From: Armillaria gallica
Taxonomy: Eukaryota; Basidiomycota; Agaricomycetes; Agaricales; Physalacriaceae
Direction of reading: 5' to 3'
NCBI GenBank assembly: GCA_037576215.1
Contig: JBANDB010000007.1
Coordinates: 5,549,001 to 5,613,000 of the forward strand
Length of the DNA stretch: 64,000 bases
Positions 11,641 through 22,942 of the stretch are shown here, piece after piece. A program made the position numbers and the translations under genes. Within the stretch, counting starts at the first letter, position 1. Each line of letters starts with the position of its first letter. A model generated the notes under the pieces. That model ran no database searches. It was not told the DNA's origin and worked only from the letters and a program-made list of their open reading frames with translations.

Positions 11641-12250
11641 TTAGAATAGACTAGCACCAATCCATGAGAGAGGACTCAGAGGAGCTATGACATCCAAGTC
11701 AGACAGCAGATACTTACATCTTCCTAAACTAAAGTAAAAGGCAACATAGATAAGAGTTTTGCCCATATTAGGATCTACTAGAGAGGTCAATACTATTGAA
11801 AGGACAGGCAAGCTACAAAGAAATGGTCCGTACTTTTGCAAACACACGTGAGGGGATAAACATACTGTTGTTGAAGTTGCCGCCACGCTCCAAAGGGAAA
11901 CTGGAAGACAGAGTCAAGGAACAAGATGGAGGCGAGGTAGGAGTTGGGCATCTGAAGCCGTGCTTTGATTTTGCCGACTAGGTTTGCGAAGACGACGAGT
12001 CTGAACTGGTCTACTGATCATAAATGCATCAGAAGTAACACCAAAATATGCTAACAATGGACTTACGATGCTCGCCTTATGATGATACATTGTCTCAGGG
12101 CAAAGTTTGGTGCCGAGGGCATTGTGTACACTTAAGTAGATCGATAACACAATTTCCCAGTCGCAACTTGCCAGTAACATTGGCAAGAGAATTGTTGCTG
12201 TTAATCAAAACACAGCACCAGTGGTATCATAATGGTTAGGAGTATACCGA
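11641..12250 (-). pseudogene. Possible DUF6534-type membrane protein remnant
   Basis: On the minus strand the end of this stretch reads GKTLIYVAFYFSLGR, typical wording of the last transmembrane part of DUF6534-type fungal membrane proteins. Upstream, in another frame, it reads LVVFANLVGKIKARLQM. Frames are broken and no start is evident. This is a weak assignment made on wording alone. Confidence 0.3.
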
Positions 12251-12559
12251 TGCTGCACAAAAGGTGAGGGAAAGACTGGGCACAAAATAAACGTGAAACG
12301 TACACAATCGCAAGACCAAAGAAGACAACTGGTGAACCATTTGCTACACATCCTACGTTCGCCTCGGCCCGCTTCCATGCGACCCATGTTTCTTGACAAC
12401 TCTCGACATCTTGTAGTACTGTACAATTTCAACCTTATCTTCACATAACATGTCACAAGAATCAGTGAAGAGATGAAAGAAAGTTCCAAATTAGCGCTCT
12501 TTTCGAGCAAGAAATGATGAAATACACATGTCTTAATTGTCTACGCACATTCCCAGATG

Positions 12560-13350
12560 TTCCCATCGTACCAACGATTCGGTTTTATGATGCGGCCTCG
12601 ACGACTCACCTCATAAGGCCACCCTTGTATACAATTCGGTGTACTTACAGGAATTAAATTGTATACAATTCCCTCAGGCCTGTAGGTCTGTTTGTAGTAC
12701 AATTCCCTGAGGACCTGAGGCACACATGACCTAGTACTTGTGTATAGTATCATTGCGAGCTCACTGCCTGCGACGACGACGAGGCCTGTGCTCCTCCCGC
12801 CCGTTCTTTCCTGTCCCGACGCTATCAGGCACATATGATCATCAAAACCCTTACCCAGGGGGATCAGTTCTTCCTAGATCTCGATTTCTCACCATGCGAA
12901 CCGAAGCTATACCTGTCCACCGGCAGAGCTTCTCATATCCCTGATCTGCCATGTCACTCCCTGATGATTTCCAGAATATTTCCCCCACACCGGTCCGTTT
13001 GTGTTTCCGTTTGCATTGAAAATCGGAATTCTTTGGGATCTCCCTACCATCGATTGCTGTCTTCGAGGCTTCAGCTTGAATCTCTATGATTGATGTCCTG
13101 AGTCCGTGACAAGAAAGCAACACTAGAGTAAGCCTATCCTAATTTTGGGAGAATGTTAAAGTTCGGCGATGTATCATAGTACAAGGCACATAAATTGTAT
13201 ACCAAATCCAATTGTACACACGCAGTGCGCATGTGTCGTTCCATTCCGAAGGATTGTGTGTACAATTGTACACAAGCACTGGATCGTTGTATACTAAATC
13301 AAATTGTATACTATTACAAAATTGTATACAAGTACGACAGAATCTTTTAC
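12560..13350. repeat. TTGTATACAA cluster I (downstream of the KDZ gene)
   Basis: Exact copies of the 10-bp palindrome TTGTATACAA lie at 12625, 12659 and 13322. Near-copies (TTGTATACTA, TTGTATACCA, TTGTACACAA, TTGTGTACAA types) lie at about 13,195-13,310. This cluster borders the KDZ transposase on its 3' side and may be its subterminal repeat array. An unassigned short minus-strand frame (12,851-13,123) lies within. Confidence 0.75.
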
Positions 13351-13384
13351 TACTACGGAGGTATGTACTAGGTAAACATTAGCG

Positions 13385-16300
13385 TCAGGAGGCGTCAGAA
13401 TTTGCCTCCCTCATTTCAACGTCTCCATCTGATACTAGGCCCAGAGCCAGCCATTCGGGCACGCTACTCCATGACTGAGCACAATTGTCATGCATCGCCA
13501 TCCGCAAGGATGATTGCCTAAGCGCAAACGCGCGCGCACCCCAATTTGTTCCTTCAACTGACTCCTCCGCTCATTTCTTCCACCAGTCAGCTTCGTACTT
13601 CAGCGCACGAAGGACGCGTTGCATTTCCTCTTGGAGGAGCTCACACTCTTCAGCCCAGCGCTGTGCACGGGCCCGGGAATTTAACCATTCCAAACGAAGC
13701 GCTAAGGGATGGCGTGTCAGCTGAGAAAGTCGTTACCAATCAAAATGTCAACATACCCTCTTGCACGTGCTCTGGACTGTTAGTCTTCCCAGTCCCTGGC
13801 GCCATCCAAATCCACGAAAGCTTTCGCCTTCCTTCGCCCTCCGCGTTGTTCGTCAAGGCCGGCCGAGTGTTGTCAGCATCCAGAGGTTGGTACACAGCCC
13901 GCCATCCCGGCCTAGTAATGCGGGTGGAGAGCGCTTCCATGGCGGTTCGAGCACGTTGATACGTGGCTATACATCGTGTTTTCGCAGCCTGACAGTCCTT
14001 CAACAGCTTCGCTGACTTCGTTCCCTGCCTTTGCCCATGCCCATAAGCCTTTTTGTAATCCAACACGTAAGTCTCCAGAATGATCTTCCTGCGAAGTTCA
14101 TCAAGCGACTCTTCGGCTTGAGCCACCCGAAATTCCCACTCGAACTCCATCAGCTCACTTTCAGCAGTCAAGAAGTGGTCCCCTATCAAGGCTGAAGGCA
14201 TCAACAAGTCCATCTCCCATGGCGCTACTCGCTCCCCAGCGCTGTCCTTCTCTTGTTCGGCTCGAATGACTCTCACTTGAGGAATGTAGACACGTTGAAC
14301 ATCCGTCCAATGCTCGATATCCCGGCGTAATTGATTTCCGCGTTCCAGGAGCTTCGCCCGTTGAAGATCTGTTGCATGAGAGCCCTGTCCTTTGAGGCTT
14401 CGTCGTAGTTCGAACCTATGATCCCATATTGAAACGAATACTATAGTTATAGAACAGTACTTACTGTGCCATTTCATGCGTCAGACTGTCCCTGATCATT
14501 TTGCTGGCGGAGGGTACGAGAGAAGTCGATGTTTTCCCTGTCGACTTGTTGCTCTCTTCCTCAGCTAAACGGAGCCGAACCGAAGCGACCGTCAGAACTG
14601 TTGACTGAATTAGATAAGCCTTTTGACAAAAGTGGGAAATGAACCTTTCACCCGCCGTTCGAAAGGGTTCTCCGGACTTTCACCTGTTTCCCATGCTTCT
14701 ACTTCCTGTGTCCACCATGATACCGTACCTGGATTATCCGAAGATAGATGCTCACAAAAGACGTCAAAGGAGTCCTTAGAAGATGCACGTTCTGGAACGG
14801 CATCTTTAATTCGTCGGAGCAGGATGACCACTAAAACATCAGTTAATTGCATGAAACGGGAAGAATATAAGAAGCTTCCACTCACCAAATGTTATAACTT
14901 TGCACCAGTTATGGTCGTTGAAATGGTCATCCAGAGTATCTCTCCGAGAGCCCGGACCCATCTCTTTAGTGCTACTAGCTACCAGGTTCGATGACGCCCA
15001 AGTCCACTCAGGCGCTTCACCATCCGTTCGGCCAACCCCCGGGGTTTTGTTGAAGGAGTGAGTTTGTTGACATTTTTCGATATGCGCAGCAAGATGGAAT
15101 TTGGGTACCAGGAAAATGATATTGTCCGGTGTCTGTACGGGAACCAGATCACCACCATAGATACCCACCCGTTCCCAGAAGTTGACGCCCCATTGGCAAG
15201 CAATGTCGTAAGAGATAACGACATCGTGTGGGGTATCATGCTGAAGACTAGACAGGACACAGTAATCCATATGCAGGTAGTCCTCTCCTTTATGAAGGTC
15301 TGTAACTGAACATGGCCTCCGCATATCATGTCTGGCGCAAACGACGGCACCAACTCCGCTAGCTGCTGTGCCTTTCCCTCGAAGCGCTGATAGCTTAATG
15401 GCATCATGGTTGTTACATGTGTTAGTTTCGCGCGGGAGCCGATCAGCGAAGTCCTTGAGATGTTGTTGGAAAGTGACTTCTTCCACGAAAAATGTGTAGC
15501 CGTGATTCAGACCAGGGTCGCGCACATCATTGGAGACGTTCAGTCATATTAGTCAGAAATTCGCATCTACCCCGACAAATAGACGATCAAGATACTGTCT
15601 AAGGACTCCGTGTCATCACACTGGGTCACAGAGAGAAGTAGATATCGTAACTCACTCTTTTGGAGGCCTTTCTGGGCCCATGTTCACTCCAGGCTGAGGG
15701 CAAGCAAGGCAGCGTACAACACATTCTCCACGTCTTGTTCCTTTGGCTCCAGCCGGGTCGTTTCCGCGACCATGCCGCTTCAGCATACGAACATGATGCC
15801 ATTCTCAGACGACACGAAGAAAAACCTGATACTGATCCTGACGCATTTAAAATAAGGCTCGTGACGTACAGGAGGACTGCATATACCAGTATTATCGGTG
15901 AGTCGGGCCAGCGTATGATAATATTCGTATGCCGAAACCTTCGACATGAAGCTTAGCATCTGGAAATGCTGTAAAGCCTGAAAAGTAACGGCCGTTCGAG
16001 GGAGCTCCACCGTCGCCGGGAACCATCGAGCATGCAACAGTTGCTTGAACAAAGGTCCAGCCAGATGACAGCCGCAAAACTGTACCTGAACTTCGTGTAT
16101 CCCGTCGATGTCTATCACAACCATAGACCGCGGGTCCGCAGGATTCAAGCAGGAGTCCCCCGTACGATGTCCCAATTGCACGACCAACCTGACATTTGCG
16201 AGAGTCGTCCGCTTGTAGTAAGAGCCACCCCACTCCTGTTGGCTGGGAATCAGTTGAGATTTTATAAGATGAGCTCCTCAACTCACCTCGATCCGATGAA

Positions 16301-16986
16301 AGGGATGGGTGCGATGAATCCGCACCAAACATTCAGCGCATGTCGAACTGCAATCTGTGCAAGTGACACAGTGAAAACTGCCTCCATCTACAGTCCCACA
16401 TGAATCACAGTGATCAGATCCCTGTTTGGCTTCAAGGCGTAAGAGCTCCGCGACATAAGTGTCGATCTCTCGGGTCCACTTGGGCAATGGCTCATCCTAA
16501 AAAACCAATGTTAGTGAGATGACTGGAGCCAGTGACCAAGTAAATATAACAAACCTCCAAGTTCCGTTTGCGGCGCATAGCATTCAAGTGGGCCATGTCC
16601 TGCAATAGTAACTCGGAAATCTCTTGCATCTCAGCCATTTGATCAATGTCGACGTTGTAAGATGAGGTTGCGGTTGGCTTTGGAAGATTTGAAGATAAAG
16701 CTGGATGGGGTTTGGGGGGAGCAGTCAAGGTGAAATAAGATGGCCGTGGTGCAGCGGCGGTGTATTCGGTGACTGGTATGCGTACCATCAGTGCCAGGGA
16801 CTCTCGGTTCTTTCGCGTGGTTGACAGGTGAACCCAGTTCCCGTGGCTATCTTGTGTATAGCATTCCACTGAGTTTCGCCATGGGAATGAACCACGCCCT
16901 CGCCCTCGTCCCCTTCCATGGGGTCTACCATGACTGCGAGAGGCTCCGTAACCTTGAATCTCAGATATGTGATCAAGAGATGACAT
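13385..16986 (-). pseudogene. KDZ-family transposase with cysteine cluster, nonsense-broken
   Basis: Multi-exon gene of a Kyakuja-Dileera-Zisupton DNA transposon. The N-terminus (16,986-16,560) has a Gly/Arg-rich tract (GRPHGRGRGRGRGS). A CxC2-like zinc cluster follows (16,487-16,278; CDSCGTVDGG, CVTCTDC, CAEC), then the LGHRTGDSCLNP segment (16,187-15,892). The transposase core (15,600-14,900) has LFVGVDANF, DPGLNHGYTFFVEE, MDYCVLSSL, ISYDIACQWGVNF, PKFHLAAHIEKC, PGVGRTDGEAPE and STKEMGPGSRRDTLDDH. A coiled C-terminal part with YQRARTAMEAL, SWIWM and RAQRWAEECELLQEEM ends at TGA 13385. Three in-frame TGA codons interrupt it at 15553-15555, 15544-15546 and 13571-13573. The first two fall where arginine is usual (ANF-R-LI-R-LN). 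The splice pattern otherwise keeps frame. The element is recent but inactive unless complemented. Confidence 0.9.
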
Positions 16987-17032
16987 TGTGAGACAGAGGG
17001 AGAATACGAGTGCGACACGTCCAATCCATCGT

Positions 17033-17134
17033 GATAGTATACAAGCGAGTGCGACGCGTCAAACCCGTCCTGATTGTATACAAGCCTGGATTGTATACAA
17101 CTCACAATTGTATACGGTCCACGCTTGTATACAA
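17033..17134. repeat. TTGTATACAA cluster II (upstream of the KDZ gene)
   Basis: Exact TTGTATACAA at 17074, 17091 and 17125, with near-copies at about 17,036 and 17,108. The first two are 17 bp apart. The cluster begins about 50 bp upstream of the KDZ start codon, mirroring cluster I on the other side of the gene. Confidence 0.85.
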
Positions 17135-17647
17135 GCATGGATAGTAGGCAGCCAGAAGCGTTAACCCGAAGGAATCGTCGTCTGAGCAGCACGAAGGAGC
17201 CATCATGAAGGGAATTGACAGCGAGGACTCGGAGAGCAAACTTTGATTTCGGCAGCTACAGGAAGAGCGCAGCTGATATATATTATGATACATGAAACTA
17301 TTCAACGTGGTCAGTTTGGTGCAGTTGGTGAGTGCTGTCTTATTGTGTCGCGAATTAAGTTTGGTTGGGGGTTTGATCCTTCATTGGAGTAAATTTTGAC
17401 TGTTTGAGTAAATATTTTTCTTTGCGAAGTCTGGAATCTGGTCACTAGATACTGGTAGCTTTAGTGTTTTGTAGCCAAGGACTTAGTAGATGGCCATGTT
17501 CTAAACACATTATTTCAGACACGTCACTTTAGACAAAGTTTGTATTGCATAAAGTTTAATTGTTGTACCAAACACGAGACAAATAGCTGCGTAGATACTT
17601 TTTGCGCCGCAAATGGGCATGAGATAATGACAAGGAGCCAAGCTATA
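17135..17647. other. Intergenic interval between KDZ and RING-like gene
   Basis: AT-rich DNA without a gene I can support. A hydrophobic minus-strand frame (down to 17,524) exists only if the stop at 17,648 is ignored, and is out of phase with the spliced gene model next door. Confidence 0.5.
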
Positions 17648-18823
17648 CTACACATGGTGAGAATAAGAATTAACATCTGTAACGTTAGCGCCAAGTCTTT
17701 GACGAAGTCGGAATTGGGTGTCCATAGTAACATGCGGCTGGTCAAACGTAACCCCCCAGGGTCTGTTTTTGTGTGAATAATCAGGTGTTTTCCCAGAAAC
17801 AAGAAGACTTACGATAGCGATTGACCGGAAGCATGCCTTTGAGACGTCACTGAAGGACCTTCAGCATCCAGCTCGATGAGCCACTGTTCAAACGTAATTC
17901 TGAACCTGTATTTTTTATGGTCATTACAATGCATTATAAGTATTATAAAGGTGCAGTCTTACGGATGAGATAAGCCGGTAACTTGGGTCTGAGCTGGAGA
18001 CTGCCCTGACATTGGCACTGCGGACTCGGAGCTCCGCAGTAGCTCCTGAAATATTTCTTCTTCTGAGCCTGTCCCTAGCTCGGCGGTGGCACTGGCAACC
18101 ACTCGAGCAGGATGTACCTCTCTGCAAAGGCTCGGTGTAAGCGCAAGTAATGCTTTGGCGACGTCAATTCGTACCTTCTGGGAGAGTGGACCGCCCATCC
18201 GTGGTCATCGTCCGACCATGCAATCACTTCTTCATCACTTTCAGAGTGTGCCGACATACCGTCGGACTCGCTGTCACTAGGGTATCCGCTGTCTGAAACC
18301 TCGGTCGTCGGGGACAAGCTAATGTTCCTGTAGCATCCAAAACCATGAGCAGGAATCTATGAATAAATTTAAACTGCCCTTACCTGATGGAGTCCCATGT
18401 AACTGAGAGCGGCTTGGTCCTCCTCTGAGCATATAAGCGGTCATGCAAGTCGAGCAAATGGCCTAAATGTTTGCCCCCGATTTCAAGAGTGGTCAACAGC
18501 GTGCGAGTGACCAGACCCCATTGACGGCCCTGCCTCTGATATCCCCACGGGAATGGCAGGAGATTGTGTGGAGTCGCTGGGTCGATGGTAAAGCCTCGGC
18601 TGCTAAGAGAGAAAAGACTACGGTACGTATGTTGGCAAGAGATGTCTGGACATTTCCAAGTCTTTGATATGGGCACCATGTGTGGAGCGTCGGTAGCGAT
18701 ATATGGGACAAGTTGACGTCGATAAAAAACACGGAGTAGATGATACACGCAAACACTATCAAGCAGATGCCCGCATGCAAGCACCCAAACAAGTCTGAAA
18801 GGAAGAGGTTGAGACGAAATCAA
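17648..18823 (-). CDS. RING-like cysteine-rich protein, transposon-associated
   Basis: The exons join in phase. A long exon ends TWDSI at about 18,391. The next (~18,326-18,194) is acidic and Ser-rich (SDSGYPSDSESDGMSAHS, WSDDDHGWAV). Then come ~18,120-17,963 (EVHPARVVASATAELGTGSE), 17,904-~17,812 (FRITFEQWLIELDAEG) and a last exon ending SYSHHV at TAG 17650-17648. The N-terminal part has LACGHLLDSVCVYHLLR, then WKCPDISC after about 30 residues, which looks like a RING-type zinc-binding pattern (C-x-H-x5-C spacing). Such genes are common in basidiomycete transposons next to KDZ transposases; I do not know its function. The true start may be upstream of 18,823 (a likely acceptor TTTCAG lies near 18,800). 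Confidence 0.55.
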
Positions 18824-19172
18824 AGGCAGGGCAAGCCACGTAGTCGTGTGGAAGTCAAGCGGACCATGACAATTGGCACATCATGCATGTTCATAGGCAT
18901 GCGCTGGAGCATTGATGAGCATCTGTGGGGATCCTGATTGTTCCATGTGTGTTGCCAGCTGCCAGGACTGCGCAGTATATGAGGAGAGAAATTCATATGA
19001 GGCACCTTTGGAGAATTAAACCAGAAAATAGAGGAAACGCCAGCCTGGTAGGATCGTTTTCTGAAGATGAACAGCGACGTTGGTTTGTGTACAACCGTTC
19101 TGTCGTTGTCAAGATGTTGGCATTTGAGAAGCAAGGAAAGTCCAGAAAGGTATGCTGAAGACACCCAGTGTT
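18824..19172. other. Interval upstream of the RING-like gene
   Basis: Probably promoter or first exon of the RING-like gene. A near-copy of the palindrome (TTGTGTACAA) lies at about 19,084. No separate gene is supported. Confidence 0.4.
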
Positions 19173-19750
19173 GTCACTTTGTGTAAAAGTTTCCTGTGCG
19201 TGTCAAGATTTCAAGACGGTCCAGAAAATCCCGACGACGAGCATCGATGTCATTTGTGTACAAGTTTCCTGTGGTCGTCGAGATTTTGGGACACTCAATG
19301 AACCGTAAACGAGCATCGACGTCACTTTGTATACAAGTTTCCTGTGGTTGTTGAGATTTTGAGACGCTCAATAAACCGTAATTTGTGTCGAAGATGAGCA
19401 GTGACCATGATCCATTGCGTGCATATCAAAATTGAAGAATTCAAGAGTGTGATCCAATGTAAGAAGCATCGCCGCTTCAATTTGTATACAAGTTTCCTGA
19501 GCGTAACCCACTCCCTGAGGACCCAAAATACTCACCTGCTAACAAAAGAGTCCCGAGCGCTCAAAAATGATTGCCTTCAATGTCAAATTGTGTACAATTG
19601 TCCTGTAAAAATTTTCGGCGAGAAATGAACTGGCTCCACAATGAGAACGATCTGCAAAGCACGACAGCGCACCATGTCAGTTTGTACACAAGTGTCCTGA
19701 AGAAGGTCTAGGACAGTTAGGCACGAGGAACGAATTGTACACAAAGTTCC
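19173..19750. repeat. Tandem ~72-76-bp repeat carrying the palindrome (cluster III)
   Basis: Three consecutive units begin at 19173, 19249 and 19321 (periods 76 and 72 bp). Each opens GTCA-(C)TTTGTGTA/TATACAAG-TTTCCTGTG, followed by a GAGATTTTGGGACACTCAAT-type tail. Looser copies of the head (TTGTATACAAGTTTCCTG and variants) continue at 19482, about 19,589, 19,681 and 19,735. Exact TTGTATACAA at 19327 and 19482. Confidence 0.85.
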
Positions 19751-20009
19751 TGTGGAACCGGTGGAGGCAGGCTATCCTGTGGGTATTCCTTCCGTAAAGA
19801 GTAAAAGGTTCTTCCAAGGGCGTGTTCTGATGCATAACACCGCGGTCCAGCATCTGCACTGACGGTTAAGACCGAAGGACGGCCAAAGAATAACAATTCG
19901 TTACAAAAGATGTTCATAATATATATCCATTCGACATGATGCAAGGTACAAACTGGTACTACAACTACTCAATTAGAACTAACAAACGAATGAAGTATAG
20001 AACTTTTAA
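19751..20009. other. Short intergenic interval
   Basis: AT-rich DNA at the 3' end of the minus-strand gene that follows. Nothing recognisable. Confidence 0.4.
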
Positions 20010-21022
20010 TTATGTACGCCTATGCATTCGGTGAATAAGCTTAGTGTGCAAAAATGGGAGACGCTCAGAAGACCCAGCCTGGAAAGCAGAAGCACTGCTC
20101 AGCGTTCCCAGTGGAGTGGGACTATCCTCTGGTGTCTGCGTGGAGGTGGAAGCCAGGGGAGTATCAGCCATCGCCCCACGGAGAGTAGCATGTGCTGCTG
20201 AACGATGCCCGTAAGTGCGAAGAGGGGTACGCACAGGCTTCATCCCGCTAACCCAAGCACGAAGCACATTAGCATCGTTAGCTACATCAACAGTCGGTGC
20301 TGCCATCACAGGAGTAGTGACAGCAGGAGGGGCAGAGGCGGTGGTGAGTACAAGATTAGCCTTGGCACGGGCGCGAGTCATGGGAGGCTCGCGAGTGACA
20401 GTTATTCGAGGATGTTTATGGGTGAAAGGAGTGTCAGGCTTGGCTCGGGAATGGATGGCGCACGCTCGAGAACATGTCCAGGCTGCACGGTTGCTCTGGC
20501 GCCGATTCGGCGGCGTGACCGGGGTCGAGTCAGGTTCAACGGGATCGGGGTCATCAGCGGTGGCAACTAGGTTGTCGACGAGATCGGTGAGTTCCCGCAG
20601 GGCCTGATGACCCTGTTCCAGAGGATCGCGAGGAACTTGGCCACCTGTAAGGAATCCCGTACGAAGCAGATATGCCTCAATTCTCTGTAATGATGATCAG
20701 TGTGGTTCTCGCAAGGATGACATTCGGAAGGTACTGACCTCAAGCTTTTTGCGCCTGACATAAGCAACATCCTCCTCACATTTGCGAAAATCCGTCAGAG
20801 TCAGGAAAAGGTGGGGAAAGTGGTCCTCCCAGTGTTGGAGAATCCGGACAAGTTCTCCTTCGAGATGAACCCCCCCTAGACTGCGAGCATTGAAGTACGA
20901 AGGGATGAAGGCGGACATCCGGTCCATTTCTGCCTCGCTCAGAGAGAACACTACACAAAGATCAGAGACTGGACAGACAGCGGCAGAGATAGTGATGCAC
21001 TTGCACTTATAACGTCAGTCAT
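20010..21022 (-). CDS. Unknown protein, 300 aa, three exons
   Basis: Exons 21022-21007 (16 bp), 20950-20739 and 20684-20010 join exactly in phase (16+212 = 228 = 76 codons; last exon 225 codons with stop). The protein starts MTDVIMFSLSEAEMDRMSAF. It has an N-terminal half rich in acidic and aromatic residues (LVRILQHWEDHFPHLFLTLT, KCEEDVAYVRRKKLE, RIEAYLLRTGFLTGGQ) and a low-complexity Pro/Thr/Ser/Ala-rich C-terminal half with several Arg patches. No catalytic motif was recognised. It is divergent from the gene at 21,318, with about 295 bp between start codons, suggesting a shared promoter. Both lie inside the transposon block and may belong to one element. Confidence 0.65.
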
Positions 21023-21317
21023 AGTGGCTTGATGAACAACGTAGTCCTGGACAGAGATAACTTATCATAGATCAGGGTCGACGCAAAAAGAAGAGAATGT
21101 CACAAACATACCTCTTTGATGCTTAGCCGAGGGATGTTTATGAGGTCGAAAGAAAAGATCCGACAGTGCTAATGGGTGAGGGAGCTGCCTTAAATACGAG
21201 AAAATAAGGTTTAATGAGTGGGGAGAGCTGGACAGGCTTTCAGACTCAGACACACCCAATCGTTCCGAATCGAAGCCTCATCTTCGTCCTTGGTGCCATC
21301 TGCCCTGGTGCACAAAA

Positions 21318-21904
21318 ATGTCTTCCCAGTCTGCCTCTGATGCATCTCCGACTCATGCCCCTCCTTCAAACGCTTCAGCGGCTACCGAGCCATCGATAAC
21401 TCTCGTGTCTGCTCCCAGCCTGGCTCCAGATGATCCCTGTACCAGGATTCCACCATACACATACCCTACGGTGGTAAACGAGGGCTGGGATCTCTACCTG
21501 CGATGGGTATGTCGATGGTTTTGTGTCCTTGCCATGGGATACTAATGTGATCAGGCATACTGAACCTTCACTCGCTCGCAAACCCAGTTCATGGATGACC
21601 TCGTTCCGGACATGATCGAGACTTGGCGTATCTCAGACTCCCTTATGACAGCGGAGTTCTGGAGTTTCGTCTTTACCCAGTATGATGACATCTATCCTGC
21701 ACGAGAGTGGGAGAGGTGGTCCAGTGCCTCTGAACTCCTGCAAAGGACCTATGAATGCAATGCAGTAAGAACCTTTCCTGCCTAAATGAGAAATCTGAGG
21801 CTTACCTATCCTGCCCGCAGGATATCAAATTTTACATGGCGATGGGGGGCATGTGGCAGCAAGACCTGATTCAAAGGGGATGCGGACAGGTCGCAGAGAA
21901 TTGA
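21318..21904 (+). CDS. Unknown protein, 149 aa, three exons
   Basis: Exons 21318-21506, 21588-21764 and 21821-21904 give 63, 59 and 27 codons, all in phase, with GT-AG introns of 81 and 56 bp. The N-terminus is Ser/Pro/Ala-rich. The folded part has IPPYTYPTVVNEGWDLYLRW, FMDDLVPDMIETWR, FWSFVFTQYDD, EWERWSSASELLQRTYECNA and IKFYMAMGGMWQQDLIQRGC. It is rich in Trp and Tyr and looks like a small structured domain; I do not recognise the family. It pairs divergently with the 20,010-21,022 gene. Intact, with no anomalous stops. Confidence 0.7.
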
Positions 21905-22394
21905 TGAGTTAAAAAATCCATGTCGTAGATACTAGGTTGAGAATCAGTAGATAATCCTGGTGATGCACAACGGAACGTACTCGAACAACATGTATTGTTT
22001 GGCTATATTTTGTTTGGAGAAGTCAATGCCGCTGGTGTGATTGGACCGTCAGTCCGAATGGGATTTACCGTGCTCTCAACATACTGTAACTTACCAGTTC
22101 CTTGCTGTGGTCTTGTCATTACAATTGTGTTGACGAATTCCTCTTCGCATCTCGATTCGGATTCGCCTTCAAGTTAGAGACGATGTGCAGGTCGCGTGTT
22201 CTACATGTTAGGTCAGAAATGATCAGACGTTACCTAGGACAGAGACTTCAATGACATGAGGACTTAAATAATTCCGTACTCAACCTTGAGCTCTACCAAC
22301 GTGCGCTTCTCAGAATTATCAAGAAATGAATCGCACCTCTGGAACCGAGAAACAATACAGTATGAGGCTGTATCAGAATTATGGTAAGAACACG
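21905..22394. other. Intergenic interval, no gene seen
   Basis: 3' flank of the preceding gene running into the tandem duplication. No supported feature. Confidence 0.5.
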
Positions 22395-22932
22395 TCAGAT
22401 GTCATTCTGGCAAGCACCTTCAGCTACATCGGTAAACCAGTGTAGATTCAATAATCTGGTCGACTCTTGGCTGCGTATCTTACACAACAAGGTACACTTT
22501 TTTTGGATACGTCTCTTGCAAACTGAAGAACTGATGTTCTGAATACTATTCACAGCCTCACAACAACGAACGGGATAGATGGAGGGTTATTTGTGTAATA
22601 TATTTCTAGTGAGGTAAGAAGAATGCCTCACATCAGACGTTGAGGTAAGAAGAACCTCCTGCATCAGACGTCATTCTTGCAAGCACCTTCAGCTACATTG
22701 GGAAACCAGTGTAGATTCAATAATCTGGTCGACTCTTGGCCGCATATCTTACACAACAAGGTACACTTTTTTTGGATACGTCTCTTGCAAACTGAAGAAC
22801 TGATGTTCTGAATACTATTCACAGCCTCGCAACAACGAACGGGATAGATGGAGGGTTATTTGTATAATATATTTCCGGTGAGGTAAGAAGAATGCCTCGC
22901 ATCAGACGTTGAGGTAAGAAGAACCACCTGCA
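22395..22932. repeat. Two-copy direct tandem duplication, 269-bp unit
   Basis: The marker GTAGATTCAATAATCTGGTC occurs at 22442 and again at 22711, an offset of 269 bp. The whole unit (GCAAGCACCTTCAGCTACAT ... GAGGTAAGAAGAA) is repeated with only scattered differences (for example GGCTGCGTATC versus GGCCGCATATC). The high identity indicates a recent duplication. No coding potential. Confidence 0.9.
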
Positions 22933-22942
22933 TCAGACTCCC

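Noticed and set aside
12851..13123. Minus-strand frame and the overlapping plus-strand frame at 12,835-13,089 as real genes
   Set aside because: Neither has a recognisable family, and both lie between palindrome arrays. One of the two must be antisense shadow, and nothing decides between them.
17524..17802. A 92-codon minus-strand frame with a long hydrophobic segment, possibly a membrane protein
   Set aside because: The splice phase of the RING-like gene enters this exon in another frame, ending at 17,648. The hydrophobic frame has no start context of its own.
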